27,827 nt of DNA from JBQCDV01 sp051960855 (GTDB lineage Bacteria; Actinomycetota; Actinomycetes; JAJZTN01): positions 1 through 27,827 of the forward strand of contig JBQCDV010000063.1 in assembly GCA_051960855.1 (NCBI GenBank). Direction: 5' to 3'. The notes beneath the pieces were generated by a model. The model made no database searches, had not been told where the DNA came from, and worked only from the letters and a program-made list of their open reading frames with translations. Positions 6,541 through 14,971 of this stretch are shown here, in pieces (position 1 is the first letter of the stretch; each line of letters opens with the position of its first letter). Position numbers and translations under genes: made by a program.

Positions 6541-6604
6541 ACCGTTCAACGGCCACACCGTGTAACGGCCACACCGTTCAACGGCCAGAGCGTTCAACGG
6601 CCAG
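6541..6604. repeat. Four 16-bp tandem repeats just before dnaA
   Basis: Contiguous units at 6541-6556, 6557-6572, 6573-6588 and 6589-6604 follow ACCGTTCAACGGCCAC. Units 1 and 3 contain the imperfect palindrome CCGTT-C-AACGG. A partial unit (ACGGCCAC) precedes the array. The array ends 29 bp before the dnaA start. It does not resemble DnaA boxes. Confidence 0.85.
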
Positions 6605-6633
6605 ACCAGACGACGCGGAAGGGAAGTTGCCGC

Positions 6634-8274
6634 ATGCCCGAAGAGGACGTCGTCTCCACGGCGCCAGATCTCGCGGGAGTCTGGGCAGCCTCGCTCGCCG
6701 CGTTCGACCGCGAAGAGGTCGCCCCGAATCACCGAGCGTTCGTGCGGCTGACCCGGCCCCTGGCGCTCATTGAGGACACCGTCCTGCTCGCAGCGCCAGA
6801 CGACTTCGCCAAGAGCGTCCTCGAGCAGCGTCTGCGCCCTCTGGTGACCAGCGTGCTGTCGGAGCTGATCGGCCGCGACGTCCGCATCGCGGTGACCGTC
6901 GATGCTCAGGCGAGTGCCGCGGAGCCACCGGCTGCAGCGGCCACGACCGGAGGAGGGTCGGGGACCGATGCGGCGGCCGCAGGAGTGGCCGAAACGCCGA
7001 CCCTTGCTGCGGGTGGGGACGGCGCACCCGGGGACGGTTGGACAGAGGCACCGTCGGGAGCCGGCTCCCACGACCTACCCACGCGCGATGAGCACTTCCG
7101 GTACGGCGTCGTCACATCTGACAGCCTGGCGGACGAGTCGGCGGATGACGACCGACGTGGACTCGGGCTTGAAAGCCGTGCGACGACTGGACACCGAGTC
7201 GGCGGTCAGCGACCGCCGGCCAACGGGCGCATCGCCGGTGAAGGCACCCGCCTCAATCCGCGCTACCTGTTCGACACCTTCGTCATCGGCTCGAGCAACC
7301 GGTTCGCCCACGCGGCGGCAGTCGCCGTGGCGGAGGCGCCCGCGAAGGCCTACAACCCGCTGTTCGTCTACGGGGAGTCCGGGCTAGGCAAGACCCACCT
7401 GCTGCATGCCATCGGGCACTACGCCCAGAACCTGTACCCAGGGGTCCGGGTGCGCTACGTGAGCTCGGAGGAGTTCACGAACGACTTCATCAACTCGATC
7501 CGGGACGGCCGTGGCGAGTCGTTCCGCCGGCGCTACCGCGACGTCGACATCCTCCTCGTGGATGACATCCAGTTCCTGGAGAACAAGGAGGGGACGCAGG
7601 AGGAGTTCTTCCACACGTTCAACACCCTCCACAACGCGAACAAGCAGATCGTCCTCTCCAGCGACCGGCCCCCCCAGCAGCTGGTCACCCTGGAAGACAG
7701 GCTGCGCAACCGCTTCCAGTGGGGCCTCACGACGGATGTCCAGCCGCCCGACCTGGAGACCCGCATCGCCATTCTGCGGAAGAAGGCAGCACAAGAAGGT
7801 CTGACCGTCCCGCCCGAGGTCCTCGAGTTCATCGCGAGCAAGATCGCGACGAACATCCGGGAGCTCGAGGGGGCGCTGATCCGAGTCACCGCATTCGCGA
7901 GCCTCAACCGCCAGTCGGTCGACCTCTCCCTCGCCGAGATCGTGCTGCGCGACCTCATCCCGGACAACGCCGGCCCCGAGATCACGGCGGCGACGATCAT
8001 GGCGCAGACCTCGGCCTACTTCGGTCTCACCATGGAGGATCTGTGCGGCTCCTCACGCAGCCGCGTCCTCGTGACCGCTCGGCAGATCGCCATGTACCTC
8101 TGCCGTGAACTCACGGACATGTCGCTGCCGAAGATCGGTCAACAGTTCGGTGGCCGCGACCACACCACGGTGATGCACGCCGACCGCAAGATTCGCCAGT
8201 TGATGGCGGAGCGACGCAGCGTCTACAACCAGGTCACAGAGCTCACCAACCGGATCAAGAGCCAGACGCGCTGA
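6634..8274 (+). CDS. dnaA: Chromosomal replication initiator protein DnaA
   Basis: AAA+ ATPase that binds DnaA boxes, melts oriC and starts replication. The 546 residues show domain I (about 1-90, DLAGVWAASLAAFDREEV...), a long Gly/Ala-rich disordered domain II (about 95-205), domain III with Walker A GESGLGKT (247-254) and Walker B LLVDDIQF, and the domain IV DNA-binding signature GGRDHTTVMHA (506-516). The frame is open for 50 codons further upstream, but that stretch only translates the repeat array; ATG 6634 begins the conserved MPEEDVVSTAPDLAGVW. A weak purine-rich sequence (GGAAGGGAAG) ends about 6 nt upstream. It is transcribed away from the rpmH cluster and is probably autoregulated through upstream DnaA boxes. 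Confidence 0.98.
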   Translation: MPEEDVVSTAPDLAGVWAASLAAFDREEVAPNHRAFVRLTRPLALIEDTVLLAAPDDFAKSVLEQRLRPLVTSVLSELIGRDVRIAVTVDAQASAAEPPAAAATTGGGSGTDAAAAGVAETPTLAAGGDGAPGDGWTEAPSGAGSHDLPTRDEHFRYGVVTSDSLADESADDDRRGLGLESRATTGHRVGGQRPPANGRIAGEGTRLNPRYLFDTFVIGSSNRFAHAAAVAVAEAPAKAYNPLFVYGESGLGKTHLLHAIGHYAQNLYPGVRVRYVSSEEFTNDFINSIRDGRGESFRRRYRDVDILLVDDIQFLENKEGTQEEFFHTFNTLHNANKQIVLSSDRPPQQLVTLEDRLRNRFQWGLTTDVQPPDLETRIAILRKKAAQEGLTVPPEVLEFIASKIATNIRELEGALIRVTAFASLNRQSVDLSLAEIVLRDLIPDNAGPEITAATIMAQTSAYFGLTMEDLCGSSRSRVLVTARQIAMYLCRELTDMSLPKIGQQFGGRDHTTVMHADRKIRQLMAERRSVYNQVTELTNRIKSQTR

Positions 8275-8511
8275 AGGCTGGACCCGCTCGTCGACCAACG
8301 CAACGATTCGTACGAACTCCACCATTCACACCTGGGGACAACCCTGTGGAGATGTGGATCGAAGCCGGGGACGACGAGGCGTCTGCCTGTGCACGCGAAC
8401 GACAGGTTTCCGCAGGCTGTCTCGACCGTGCACAGCCGCCCCGCTTCTTGCCCGCGGCGGTCCACACGTCATCCGCAGCCGTCCTGTCGCCCTGACCTGC
8501 GACGACGACCG

Positions 8512-8520
8512 TTGTCCACA
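8512..8520 (+). promoter_or_regulatory. Perfect DnaA box
   Basis: TTGTCCACA, the exact high-GC actinobacterial consensus, is followed directly by a weaker CGATCCACG and then by the AT-richer tract. Confidence 0.8.
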
Positions 8521-8535
8521 CGATCCACGGGACCT

Positions 8536-8571
8536 ACACACTTCTCACTTCTTGTTCTTCTCTTCCTGTCC
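8536..8571. other. Candidate DNA unwinding element
   Basis: This 36-bp stretch is about 44% G+C by my count, in a window that is about 70%. From 8541 to 8571 it is almost pure pyrimidine on the plus strand (28 of 31). It lies 15 bp from the perfect DnaA box. The minus strand shows A-centred triplets reminiscent of DnaA-trio elements, which I infer only. Confidence 0.45.
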
Positions 8572-8653
8572 AACCCCTGTGGGAGTTCCCATGCCGCTCC
8601 GATGACGCCGACGGAGATGGCAGACTGCGCAGCCAGATGAAGGAGGCTCAGCG

Positions 8654-9799
8654 GTGAAGGTGCAGATCGACCGGGACGTGCTCGCCGAAGCTGTGGCATG
8701 GGCGGCACGGACCCTTCCGGCGCGCCCGCCGCTGCCGGTGCTCGCGGGCTTGCTCCTCGAGGCGAGCGATGACGCGGGCACGGGCCAGTTGGTGCTCAGC
8801 GGCTTCGACTACGAGGTGTCGGCGCGGCAGGAGCTGACCGCCGACGTCGGTGAGCCCGGGCGCGTGCTGGTCTCCGGCCGCCTGCTCGCCGATATCTGCC
8901 GGAGCCTGCCCAACAAGCCGGTCGACCTCATCACCCAGGACAGCAAGGTGCTCGTCCGGTGCGGCAGCGCCCGGTTCACGCTGCTCACCCTTCCGGTCGA
9001 GGAGTACCCCGCGCTGCCGCAGATGCCGCCCACGGCGGGCCGGCTGGCGGGCGACCTGTTCGCTCATGCCGTGGCCCAGGTCGCAGTGGCGGCCGGCCGC
9101 GACGACACCCTTCCCGTCCTCACCGGGGTGCGGATGGAAATCGAGGGCGACCGGGTCACGCTGGCCGCTACGGATCGCTACCGCCTCGCCGTTCGGGAGC
9201 TCACCTGGTCTCCCGAGCGCAGCGACGCGAGCGCGATCGCTCTCGTCCCGGCGAAGTCCCTCAGCGACACCGCCCGGGCGCTTTCGAACGTCGCCGACGT
9301 CAGCGTCGCGCTGTCCACCGGCAGCGGTGGCGCCGAGGGCCTGATCGGCTTCGAGGGAGACGGCCGGCGCACCACGCAGCGCCTGCTCGACGGCGAGTTC
9401 CCGAAGTACAAGTCGCTGCTGCCCAGCGAGTCCAACACCGTGGCCGTGGTGGAGACGGCGGCGTTCGTGGAGGCGGTCAAGCGCGTCGCCCTGGTCGCCG
9501 AGCGCAACACGCCCGTGCGGCTGTCGTTCTCTGGTGACGAGCTGCGGCTGGACGCGGGGACCGGCGAGGAGGCGCAGGCCTCGGAGCAGCTGGAAGCGAG
9601 CCTCCAGGGTGACGACATCACGATCGCCTTCAACCCGTCCTTCCTGCTCGACGGCCTCGCCGCGATCAGCAGCCCCTACGCGAGCATGTCGTTCACCGTC
9701 GCCGCGAAGCCAGCCGTGATCACGGGCACGAGCGGTCCCGAGGGCGAGGTCGACGGCAGCTACCGCTACCTGCTCATGCCCGTCCGCGTCGCGGGCTGA
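8654..9799 (+). CDS. dnaN: DNA polymerase III sliding clamp, beta subunit
   Basis: Ring-shaped processivity factor that tethers the replicative polymerase and other DNA enzymes. The 381-residue length and the three repeated clamp domains are normal. Recognisable stretches are MKVQIDRDVLAEAVAWAARTLPARPPLPVLAGLLLEA, GVRMEIEGDRVTLAATDRYRLAVRE in domain II, and the C-terminus SYRYLLMPVRVAG, which matches the conserved end of bacterial clamps. GTG 8654 has an excellent Shine-Dalgarno (AAGGAGG, 8640-8646) at 7 nt. It is the first gene after oriC on the leading strand and probably has its own promoter in the oriC gap. Confidence 0.98.
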   Translation: MKVQIDRDVLAEAVAWAARTLPARPPLPVLAGLLLEASDDAGTGQLVLSGFDYEVSARQELTADVGEPGRVLVSGRLLADICRSLPNKPVDLITQDSKVLVRCGSARFTLLTLPVEEYPALPQMPPTAGRLAGDLFAHAVAQVAVAAGRDDTLPVLTGVRMEIEGDRVTLAATDRYRLAVRELTWSPERSDASAIALVPAKSLSDTARALSNVADVSVALSTGSGGAEGLIGFEGDGRRTTQRLLDGEFPKYKSLLPSESNTVAVVETAAFVEAVKRVALVAERNTPVRLSFSGDELRLDAGTGEEAQASEQLEASLQGDDITIAFNPSFLLDGLAAISSPYASMSFTVAAKPAVITGTSGPEGEVDGSYRYLLMPVRVAG

Positions 9800-9899
9800 C
9801 CGTCACCCCGGCAGACCCGAGGCAGGTGGGACGGGGCAGACTGCCATGACGACAGGAACTGCAACCTGCAGGAGCAGGACGGAGCCGACGGGAGTGGCG

Positions 9900-10781
9900 A
9901 TGCACATCGGGCTGATCGGGCTGGGCCGTATGGGCGGCAACATGCGGCAGCGACTGCGCCAGGCGGGACACACGGTGACCGGCTACGACCGCAACCCCGA
10001 CGTCTCCGACGTGCCGTCGGTCGAGGCTCTCGTCGAGGCGCTGCCCTCGCCCAAGGTCGTGTGGGTGATGGTGCCCTCGGGCCAGCCCACGCGCGACACG
10101 ATCACCCAGCTCGGTGAGCTGCTGAGCGAGGGCGACCTCGTCGTCGACGGCGGCAACTCCCGCTGGACCGATGACAAGGAGCACGCCGCCCAGCTCGCCG
10201 AGCAGGGTGTCGGCTTCGTTGACTGCGGTGTCTCCGGCGGCGTGTGGGGCCTCGAGAACGGCTACGCCCTCATGTGCGGCGGGTCCGAGAAGGACGTCGC
10301 GACCGTGCAGCCGATCTTTGACGCTCTCAAGCCGGAGGGCGAGTTCGGCTTCGTGCACGCAGGGCCGGTCGGTGCCGGCCACTTCGCCAAGATGGTTCAC
10401 AACGGCATCGAGTATGCGATGATGCAGGCCTACGCCGAGGGCTACGAGCTGCTGATGGCCGCCGACGTCGTCGAAAACGTCCCCGAGTGCTTCCGCTCGT
10501 GGCGCTCCGGCACGGTCATCCGCTCCTGGCTGCTGGACCTGCTCGACAACGCCCTGACCCAGGACCCCGGACTGAGCAAGCTGCGCGGTTACGCGGAGGA
10601 CTCCGGCGAGGGCCGCTGGACCGTCGAGGCCGCGATCGACCACGCCGTGCCGCTGCACGCCATCACTGCCTCCCTCTACGCCCGCTTCGCCTCCCGCCAG
10701 GACGACAGCCCGGCGATGAAGGCGATCGCGGCGATGCGCAACCAGTTCGGCGGTCACGCCGTCCACCCGGGCAACGCCTGA
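9900..10781 (+). CDS. gnd: 6-phosphogluconate dehydrogenase, short (about 300-residue) class
   Basis: Oxidatively decarboxylates 6-phosphogluconate to ribulose 5-phosphate in the pentose phosphate pathway. The 293 residues start at the Rossmann fold (MHIGLIGLGRMGGNM), then show DGGNSRWTDD, the signature FVDCGVSGGVWGLENGYALMCGG and GAGHFAKMVHNGIEYAMMQ with the catalytic lysine. The length marks the short class, often NAD-linked, rather than the 470-residue E. coli type. ATG 9900 is chosen because GGGAG lies just upstream and it begins the fold directly; an in-frame GTG 6 nt upstream is an alternative. Its place between dnaN and recF is usual in actinobacteria. recF starts 5 nt after its stop. 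Confidence 0.94.
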   Translation: MHIGLIGLGRMGGNMRQRLRQAGHTVTGYDRNPDVSDVPSVEALVEALPSPKVVWVMVPSGQPTRDTITQLGELLSEGDLVVDGGNSRWTDDKEHAAQLAEQGVGFVDCGVSGGVWGLENGYALMCGGSEKDVATVQPIFDALKPEGEFGFVHAGPVGAGHFAKMVHNGIEYAMMQAYAEGYELLMAADVVENVPECFRSWRSGTVIRSWLLDLLDNALTQDPGLSKLRGYAEDSGEGRWTVEAAIDHAVPLHAITASLYARFASRQDDSPAMKAIAAMRNQFGGHAVHPGNA

Positions 10782-10786
10782 CCCTC

Positions 10787-11992
10787 GTGCACCTGTCGCA
10801 CCTCTCGCTGAGCGACTTCCGCTCCTACGAGCAGGTCGACCTGCCCCTCGAGCGCGGTGTGACGGCGCTCGTGGGACCCAACGGACAGGGCAAGACCAAC
10901 CTCGTCGAGGCGGTGGGCTACCTGGCGACGCTGGGATCGCACCGAGTCGCGAACGACGCACCTCTGGTGCGGCTGGGTGCGCCCCGGGCCGTCATCAGGG
11001 GTGCGGCCGTCCGGGACGACCGGTCGGTGCTGATCGAGCTCGAGCTCAACCCCGGGCGGGCCAACCGAGCGCGGCTCAACCGCTCACCGGTCCCCCGGCC
11101 CCGCGAGGTGCTGGGCCTGGTGAGGTCGGTGCTGTTCGCGCCCGAGGACCTGGCGCTGGTCAAGGGGGACCCGGGCGAACGGCGCCGCTTCCTCGATGAG
11201 CTGCTGGTGCAGCGCGCCCCTCGCTTCGCAGGCATCCGCGCCGACTACGACCGCGTGCTCAAGCAGCGCAACGCGCTGCTGAGGTCCGCGGGGGCCGGCA
11301 TGCGGGGCGCGCGCGGTGCTGGGAGTGGCGCAGCGACTGACCTGCGCACGCTGGAGGTGTGGGACACGCACCTGGCCACGGTGGGGGCCGAGCTGGTCGC
11401 CGCCCGCCTGGACCTCGTCGAGGCGCTGTCACCACTGGTCGCGACGGCCTACGCCGAGGTCGCTCGCGACCGGAGCGGGTCGGTCGCGGCGCTCGCCTAC
11501 CGCTCGTCGCTGCTGCCGGACGCTGCTGACGGAGCCGTTCACGCCACCCCGGCCGCCGTCCCACCGGAGCTTCCCCGTGAGCCATCCGTCCTCGCAGCCG
11601 CACTGCTCAACGCGATGAGCGAACGCCGCCGCGCCGAGCTCGAACGCGGCGTCTCCCTCGTCGGGCCGCACCGCGATGATCTCGTCCTGACCCTCGGCCC
11701 CTTCCCCGTCAAGGGGTACGCGAGCCACGGCGAGTCCTGGTCGATGGCGCTGGCCCTGCGCCTGGCCTCCTTCGACTTGCTGCGCGCCGACTTCGGCGAC
11801 GACGGGCAGCCCATCCTCATCCTCGACGACGTGTTCGCCGAGCTCGATGCCGACCGGCGTGACCGGCTCGCGGGCCTGGTCGCCGGCGCCGAGCAGGTCC
11901 TCGTCACCGCTGCCGTCGCCGGCGACGTGCCGGAAGCCCTCGACGGCGCGCGGGTCGACGTCATGGGCGGCGAGCTGCGGAGGGTGCTGTGA
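10787..11992 (+). CDS. recF: DNA replication and repair protein RecF
   Basis: SMC-like ATPase that helps load RecA at single-strand gaps and stalled forks. The 401 residues show Walker A GPNGQGKTN (30-38), the ABC-type signature region SHGESWSMALALRLASFDLLR and Walker B PILILDDVFAELDADRRDRL. GTG 10787 is selected since it starts the conserved VHLSHLSLSDFRSYEQ; the frame is open much further upstream only because it shadows gnd. No strong Shine-Dalgarno is seen, and the gnd stop 5 nt upstream suggests coupling. Its stop overlaps the next start as GTGA. Confidence 0.97.
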   Translation: MHLSHLSLSDFRSYEQVDLPLERGVTALVGPNGQGKTNLVEAVGYLATLGSHRVANDAPLVRLGAPRAVIRGAAVRDDRSVLIELELNPGRANRARLNRSPVPRPREVLGLVRSVLFAPEDLALVKGDPGERRRFLDELLVQRAPRFAGIRADYDRVLKQRNALLRSAGAGMRGARGAGSGAATDLRTLEVWDTHLATVGAELVAARLDLVEALSPLVATAYAEVARDRSGSVAALAYRSSLLPDAADGAVHATPAAVPPELPREPSVLAAALLNAMSERRRAELERGVSLVGPHRDDLVLTLGPFPVKGYASHGESWSMALALRLASFDLLRADFGDDGQPILILDDVFAELDADRRDRLAGLVAGAEQVLVTAAVAGDVPEALDGARVDVMGGELRRVL

Positions 11993-12627
11993 GCGAGACA
12001 GACGACCCGGCTCCCCACCCCACCCCCAGCCCGAACGACGAGGCGGTCGCACCCCAGCCGTCGCCGGCTGACGGCCTCGCTCTCGCTCGCCAGGCGCTGT
12101 CGGCTGCTCGCGGTAGTGCCGGGCCCGTGGACCCTCGCCGCGGTGGACGTCCACGGGGGTCGGCGCCGGACGGGGATGCGGGGGCAGGCGTGCCCGGGAC
12201 GTTCCGTCGGAGGCGTCGGCGGGTGGTGCTGGACGAGGACGAGATCCCTTTCTCCGGAGCCCGACCCGACGCTCGTGACCCGCAGGCCGTCGAGTCCGTC
12301 GTCGCCCGGCTGCGCGCGGAGCACGGCTGGACCAAGCCGCTGGCTGGCGGCGAGGTCGTGGGACGGTGGCAGGAGATCGTCGGTGCCGAGGTCGCAGCCC
12401 ATGTCGCGGCGGAGTCCGTGGACGGCGACGTCCTGACGGTGCGGGCGGACTCCTCGGCGTGGGCGTCGCAGGTGCGGCTGCTCGTGCCCACCCTGCTGGC
12501 GCGGATCAGCGAGGCTGTGGGTCCCGGAGTTGTCGCATCGGTCGTGGTGCGCGGACCGGCCGCACCCTCGTGGCGGAAGGGCGGCCTGCACGTCCGCGGC
12601 CGCGGCCCCCGTGACACCTACGGGTAA
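11989..12627 (+). CDS. dciA: DciA-like helicase-associated protein (DUF721)
   Basis: DUF721/DciA proteins act in loading the replicative helicase DnaB in bacteria lacking DnaC-type loaders, and the mycobacterial relative (Rv0004) occupies the same locus. Of 212 residues, the first 95 are disordered and rich in Pro, Asp and Gly with basic patches (GTFRRRRRRVVL). The conserved domain runs from about 100 to 195 (VESVVARLRAEHGWTKPLAGGEVVGRWQEIVGAEVAAHV ... LTVRADSSAWASQVRLL). Start and recF stop share GTGA. Homology-level assignment; the activity is inferred from the family. Confidence 0.88.
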   Translation: MSETDDPAPHPTPSPNDEAVAPQPSPADGLALARQALSAARGSAGPVDPRRGGRPRGSAPDGDAGAGVPGTFRRRRRRVVLDEDEIPFSGARPDARDPQAVESVVARLRAEHGWTKPLAGGEVVGRWQEIVGAEVAAHVAAESVDGDVLTVRADSSAWASQVRLLVPTLLARISEAVGPGVVASVVVRGPAAPSWRKGGLHVRGRGPRDTYG

Positions 12628-12670
12628 AATCGGCTCTCGGTAGCCCTACGGTCGAGCGCCGTCTCCGGTC

Positions 12671-12676
12671 TAGGGT
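12671..12676 (+). promoter_or_regulatory. -10 box for a leaderless M3 peptidase transcript
   Basis: TAGGGT is followed by exactly 6 nt and then ATG 12683, with no Shine-Dalgarno between. This matches a leaderless arrangement. Confidence 0.5.
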
Positions 12677-12682
12677 CGGCCC

Positions 12683-14719
12683 ATGAGCAGCGCAGACCGC
12701 GTCTCGAGTGGCGTTCCCGACTATCGCGACGTCGACGCGACCACCCTGTCCTCCCAGGTCACCGCGCTCCTCGCCGTCGCCGACGAGCAGATCGCGACGG
12801 CGGTGGCCGGAGCTCCGTCGTTCGACAAGGTCCTGGGCGGCATCGAGCAGACCCGCGCCCTGGTCAGCGACGGCTGGGGGCGATTCGGCTTCCTGGGGCA
12901 GGTCGGCACGAGCGCGGAGCTCCGGGAAGCCGGCCGGGAGGCGGGCCAGCGCCTGGAGACGTGGAGCGCGACGCTGCCGTTCCGCGATGACGTGGCCGCC
13001 GCCGTCCGAGCGGTTGCCGCCAGCGGCGACGCGGACGGGCTGGAGGGCGAGGACGCGCTGCTGCTGCAGCGGTGGCTGCAGGACCTCCGCCGCGCGGGGC
13101 ACGAGCTGCGCCCGGAGGACCGGGGCGAGCTCGAGGCGCTGCAGCGGCGCCTCGTCGAGCTGCAGACCGACTTCGGGCGCAACGTCAACGACTACGAGGA
13201 CGGGCTGGACCTCACCCGCGAGCAGCTGGCCGGTCTGCCGGAGGACTACATCTCCCGCCTTCCCACCGGGCAGCCGGGACAGCCGGAGGGGACCTACCGG
13301 GTCTCGCTGGACTATCCGGACTACTACCCCTTCCTCGAGCAGGCGCGGGACCGCGACCTGCGGCGTGAGCTGCTGCTGAAGAACTTCTCGAAGGCTGCCG
13401 AGGCCAACCGGCCCGTCCTCGAGGAGGCGCTACGCGTCCGCCGACGCATCGCCGAGCTGCTGGGCGCCGACACCTGGGCGCACGTGGCGATGGAGCAGAA
13501 GATGGCCGGTTCGCCGGAGCGGGTGTTCGCCTTCTACGACGAGCTGGTGCCGACCCTGCAGGCCGCCGCCGAGCAGGACCTCGCCCGCCTCACCGAGCAA
13601 TTGCACGCCGACGGTTTCGACGGCCCGCTGCAGTCGTGGGACTGGAGCTACTACGACGCCCGCGAGCAGGAGCGGCTGGGCGTCGACCAGGAGCAGGTCG
13701 CGCCCTACCTTCCGCTGGACCGCGTGCTGGACGGACTGTTCGCGCTCACCGGTGACGTGTTCGGGCTGGACTACCGGGAGGTGGACGACGCGCACGCGTG
13801 GCACCCGGACGTCCGGCTGTTTGAGATCCTCGACCGCAGCTCTGGACAGCTGCTCGCCTGCTTCTACGCCGACCTGTTCCCCCGGCCTGGCAAGTACGGG
13901 CACGCGGCGGCCTTCCCGCTGGTCGTCGGCCACGAGCGGGCAGACGGCAGCTACGAGATGCCACTGACGGCAATCGTCGCCAACTTCACTCCCCCGGCCG
14001 GCGAGCGTCCGTCGCTGCTTCGGCACGGTCCCAGCGGTGAGGTGGAGACGCTGTGGCACGAGTTCGGCCACGTGCTGCACATGAGCCTGACGCAGGCCCG
14101 CTATGCGCGGTTCTCCGCGGCGAACACCGAGTGGGACTTCGTCGAGGCGCCCAGCCAGATCATGGAGCACTGGACGTGGGAGCCGGAGGTGCTGGCGCGC
14201 ATCTCGGGTCACTACGAGACCGGAGAGCCGCTGCCCGCTGACCTGGTCGACCGGCTGCGGGAGACCCGCTACGTCGATGTCGGTCTACGGATGGTCCGGC
14301 AGGTCTTCCTCGGACGCCTCGACCTCGCTCTCCACGGCAGTGTCGAGGAGGTGGACCCCGAGGAGGCGCTTCGGGACGCCTACGCCCTCACCCTGCTCCC
14401 CTATCCCGAGGGCACCTTCTTCCTCGGCAGCTTCGGTCACCTCATGGGCGGCTACGACGCTGGCTACTACGGATATCTCTGGGCGCAGGTTGTCGGCGAC
14501 GACCTCTTTTCTAGGTTCCGGCAGGAGGGCGTGCTGTCTCCGGAGGTGGGTGCGCAGTGGCGTGCCGCCGTGCTCGAGCCCAACGGCAGCCGCCCGGCCG
14601 ACCAGCTCGTGCGCGACTTCCTCGGGCGCGAGCCGACGCCGGCGTCGTTCCTCGAGGTGCATGGCCTGTCGGGCCTGTCTGGGCAGTCGGGCCCGTCGGG
14701 GTCGTCGGCTACGTCGTGA
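12683..14719 (+). CDS. M3 family zinc oligopeptidase
   Basis: Cytoplasmic zinc metallopeptidase of the thimet oligopeptidase/oligopeptidase A family, which degrades short peptides. The 678 residues match the family length. The zinc motif HEFGH is at 459-463 and the third ligand is probably Glu488 in FVEAPSQIMEHW. Flanking family blocks PGKYGHAAAFPL, IVANFTPPAGERPSLL and LPYPEGTFFLGSFGHLMGGYDAGYYGYLWAQV are present. The C-terminus ends in a Gly/Ser tail after the conserved FLEVHGL. Transcription appears independent, from a -10 box 6 nt before the ATG. The gene separates dciA from gyrB, where most relatives have nothing or a short gene, so I regard it as a lineage-specific insertion with ordinary base composition. 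Confidence 0.94.
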   Translation: MSSADRVSSGVPDYRDVDATTLSSQVTALLAVADEQIATAVAGAPSFDKVLGGIEQTRALVSDGWGRFGFLGQVGTSAELREAGREAGQRLETWSATLPFRDDVAAAVRAVAASGDADGLEGEDALLLQRWLQDLRRAGHELRPEDRGELEALQRRLVELQTDFGRNVNDYEDGLDLTREQLAGLPEDYISRLPTGQPGQPEGTYRVSLDYPDYYPFLEQARDRDLRRELLLKNFSKAAEANRPVLEEALRVRRRIAELLGADTWAHVAMEQKMAGSPERVFAFYDELVPTLQAAAEQDLARLTEQLHADGFDGPLQSWDWSYYDAREQERLGVDQEQVAPYLPLDRVLDGLFALTGDVFGLDYREVDDAHAWHPDVRLFEILDRSSGQLLACFYADLFPRPGKYGHAAAFPLVVGHERADGSYEMPLTAIVANFTPPAGERPSLLRHGPSGEVETLWHEFGHVLHMSLTQARYARFSAANTEWDFVEAPSQIMEHWTWEPEVLARISGHYETGEPLPADLVDRLRETRYVDVGLRMVRQVFLGRLDLALHGSVEEVDPEEALRDAYALTLLPYPEGTFFLGSFGHLMGGYDAGYYGYLWAQVVGDDLFSRFRQEGVLSPEVGAQWRAAVLEPNGSRPADQLVRDFLGREPTPASFLEVHGLSGLSGQSGPSGSSATS

Positions 14720-14726
14720 GGGCTGG

Positions 14727-14744
14727 CCGGCTCTCCGCAGCCGG
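14727..14744 (+). terminator. Possible weak terminator hairpin after the M3 peptidase
   Basis: CCGGCT-CTCCGC-AGCCGG forms a 6-bp GC-rich stem with a 6-nt loop beginning 7 nt after the stop codon. No T tract follows. It could slow polymerase, but evidence is modest. Confidence 0.35.
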
Positions 14745-14882
14745 TCGGAAAATCGCCCGTCACGGCCCTGGAGCCCCCCACCTCGCGTATGGGGACACCA
14801 CCGAGGACCGTCTGGCGCGTCTGAGGCGGCGCCACGGGCGTCTCGCCTGGGGATGAACGCCGTTGTCGCCGCCTCCGCGGAG

Positions 14883-14888
14883 TAGAAT
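14883..14888 (+). promoter_or_regulatory. Probable gyrB -10 box
   Basis: TAGAAT is a good actinobacterial -10. It would place the transcript start near 14895, about 77 nt before the chosen gyrB start. I see no clear -35 at the right distance. The 252-bp gap before gyrB otherwise contains only the weak hairpin at 14727. Confidence 0.5.
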
Positions 14889-14971
14889 GGGCAAGGTTTG
14901 CGGTCGGCAGGCGTCGGCTGCGCCGACCGCCCGTGCTCTCGCCCGGCGGTGACGACGCTGATTGGGGACGC

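Larger units (their letters stand above)
6052..6633. other. rpmH-dnaA intergenic region, origin-proximal control region
   Basis: This 582-bp gap between divergent rpmH and dnaA has no convincing gene. It contains a leftward rpmH promoter, a candidate rightward dnaA promoter, DnaA-box-like sites at 6370-6378, 6476-6490 and 6497-6505, a 14-bp tandem array (6261-6302) and a 16-bp tandem array (6541-6604). The long frames that cross it in several phases look like high-GC artefacts. Confidence 0.7.
8275..8653. other. oriC: oriC, dnaA-dnaN intergenic region
   Basis: The 379-bp gap has no convincing gene and carries the actinobacterial origin signature. DnaA-box-like sites are TGGGGACAA (8333-8341), TGTGGAGAT (8345-8353), TGTGGATCG (8353-8361), CGGTCCACA (8458-8466) and the perfect TTGTCCACA (8512-8520). 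An AT-richer pyrimidine tract (8536-8571) adjoins the perfect box. The dnaN Shine-Dalgarno closes the region. Gene orientation switches near here, consistent with bidirectional replication. Confidence 0.85.

Noticed and set aside
6484..6633. Upstream extension of DnaA by 50 residues
   Set aside because: The stretch only translates DnaA-box-like DNA and the 16-bp repeat array; the conserved protein begins at ATG 6634.
8379..8640. Short open frames inside the dnaA-dnaN gap
   Set aside because: They have no ribosome site, no conserved-looking sequence, and overlap the DnaA boxes and AT-richer tract on both strands.
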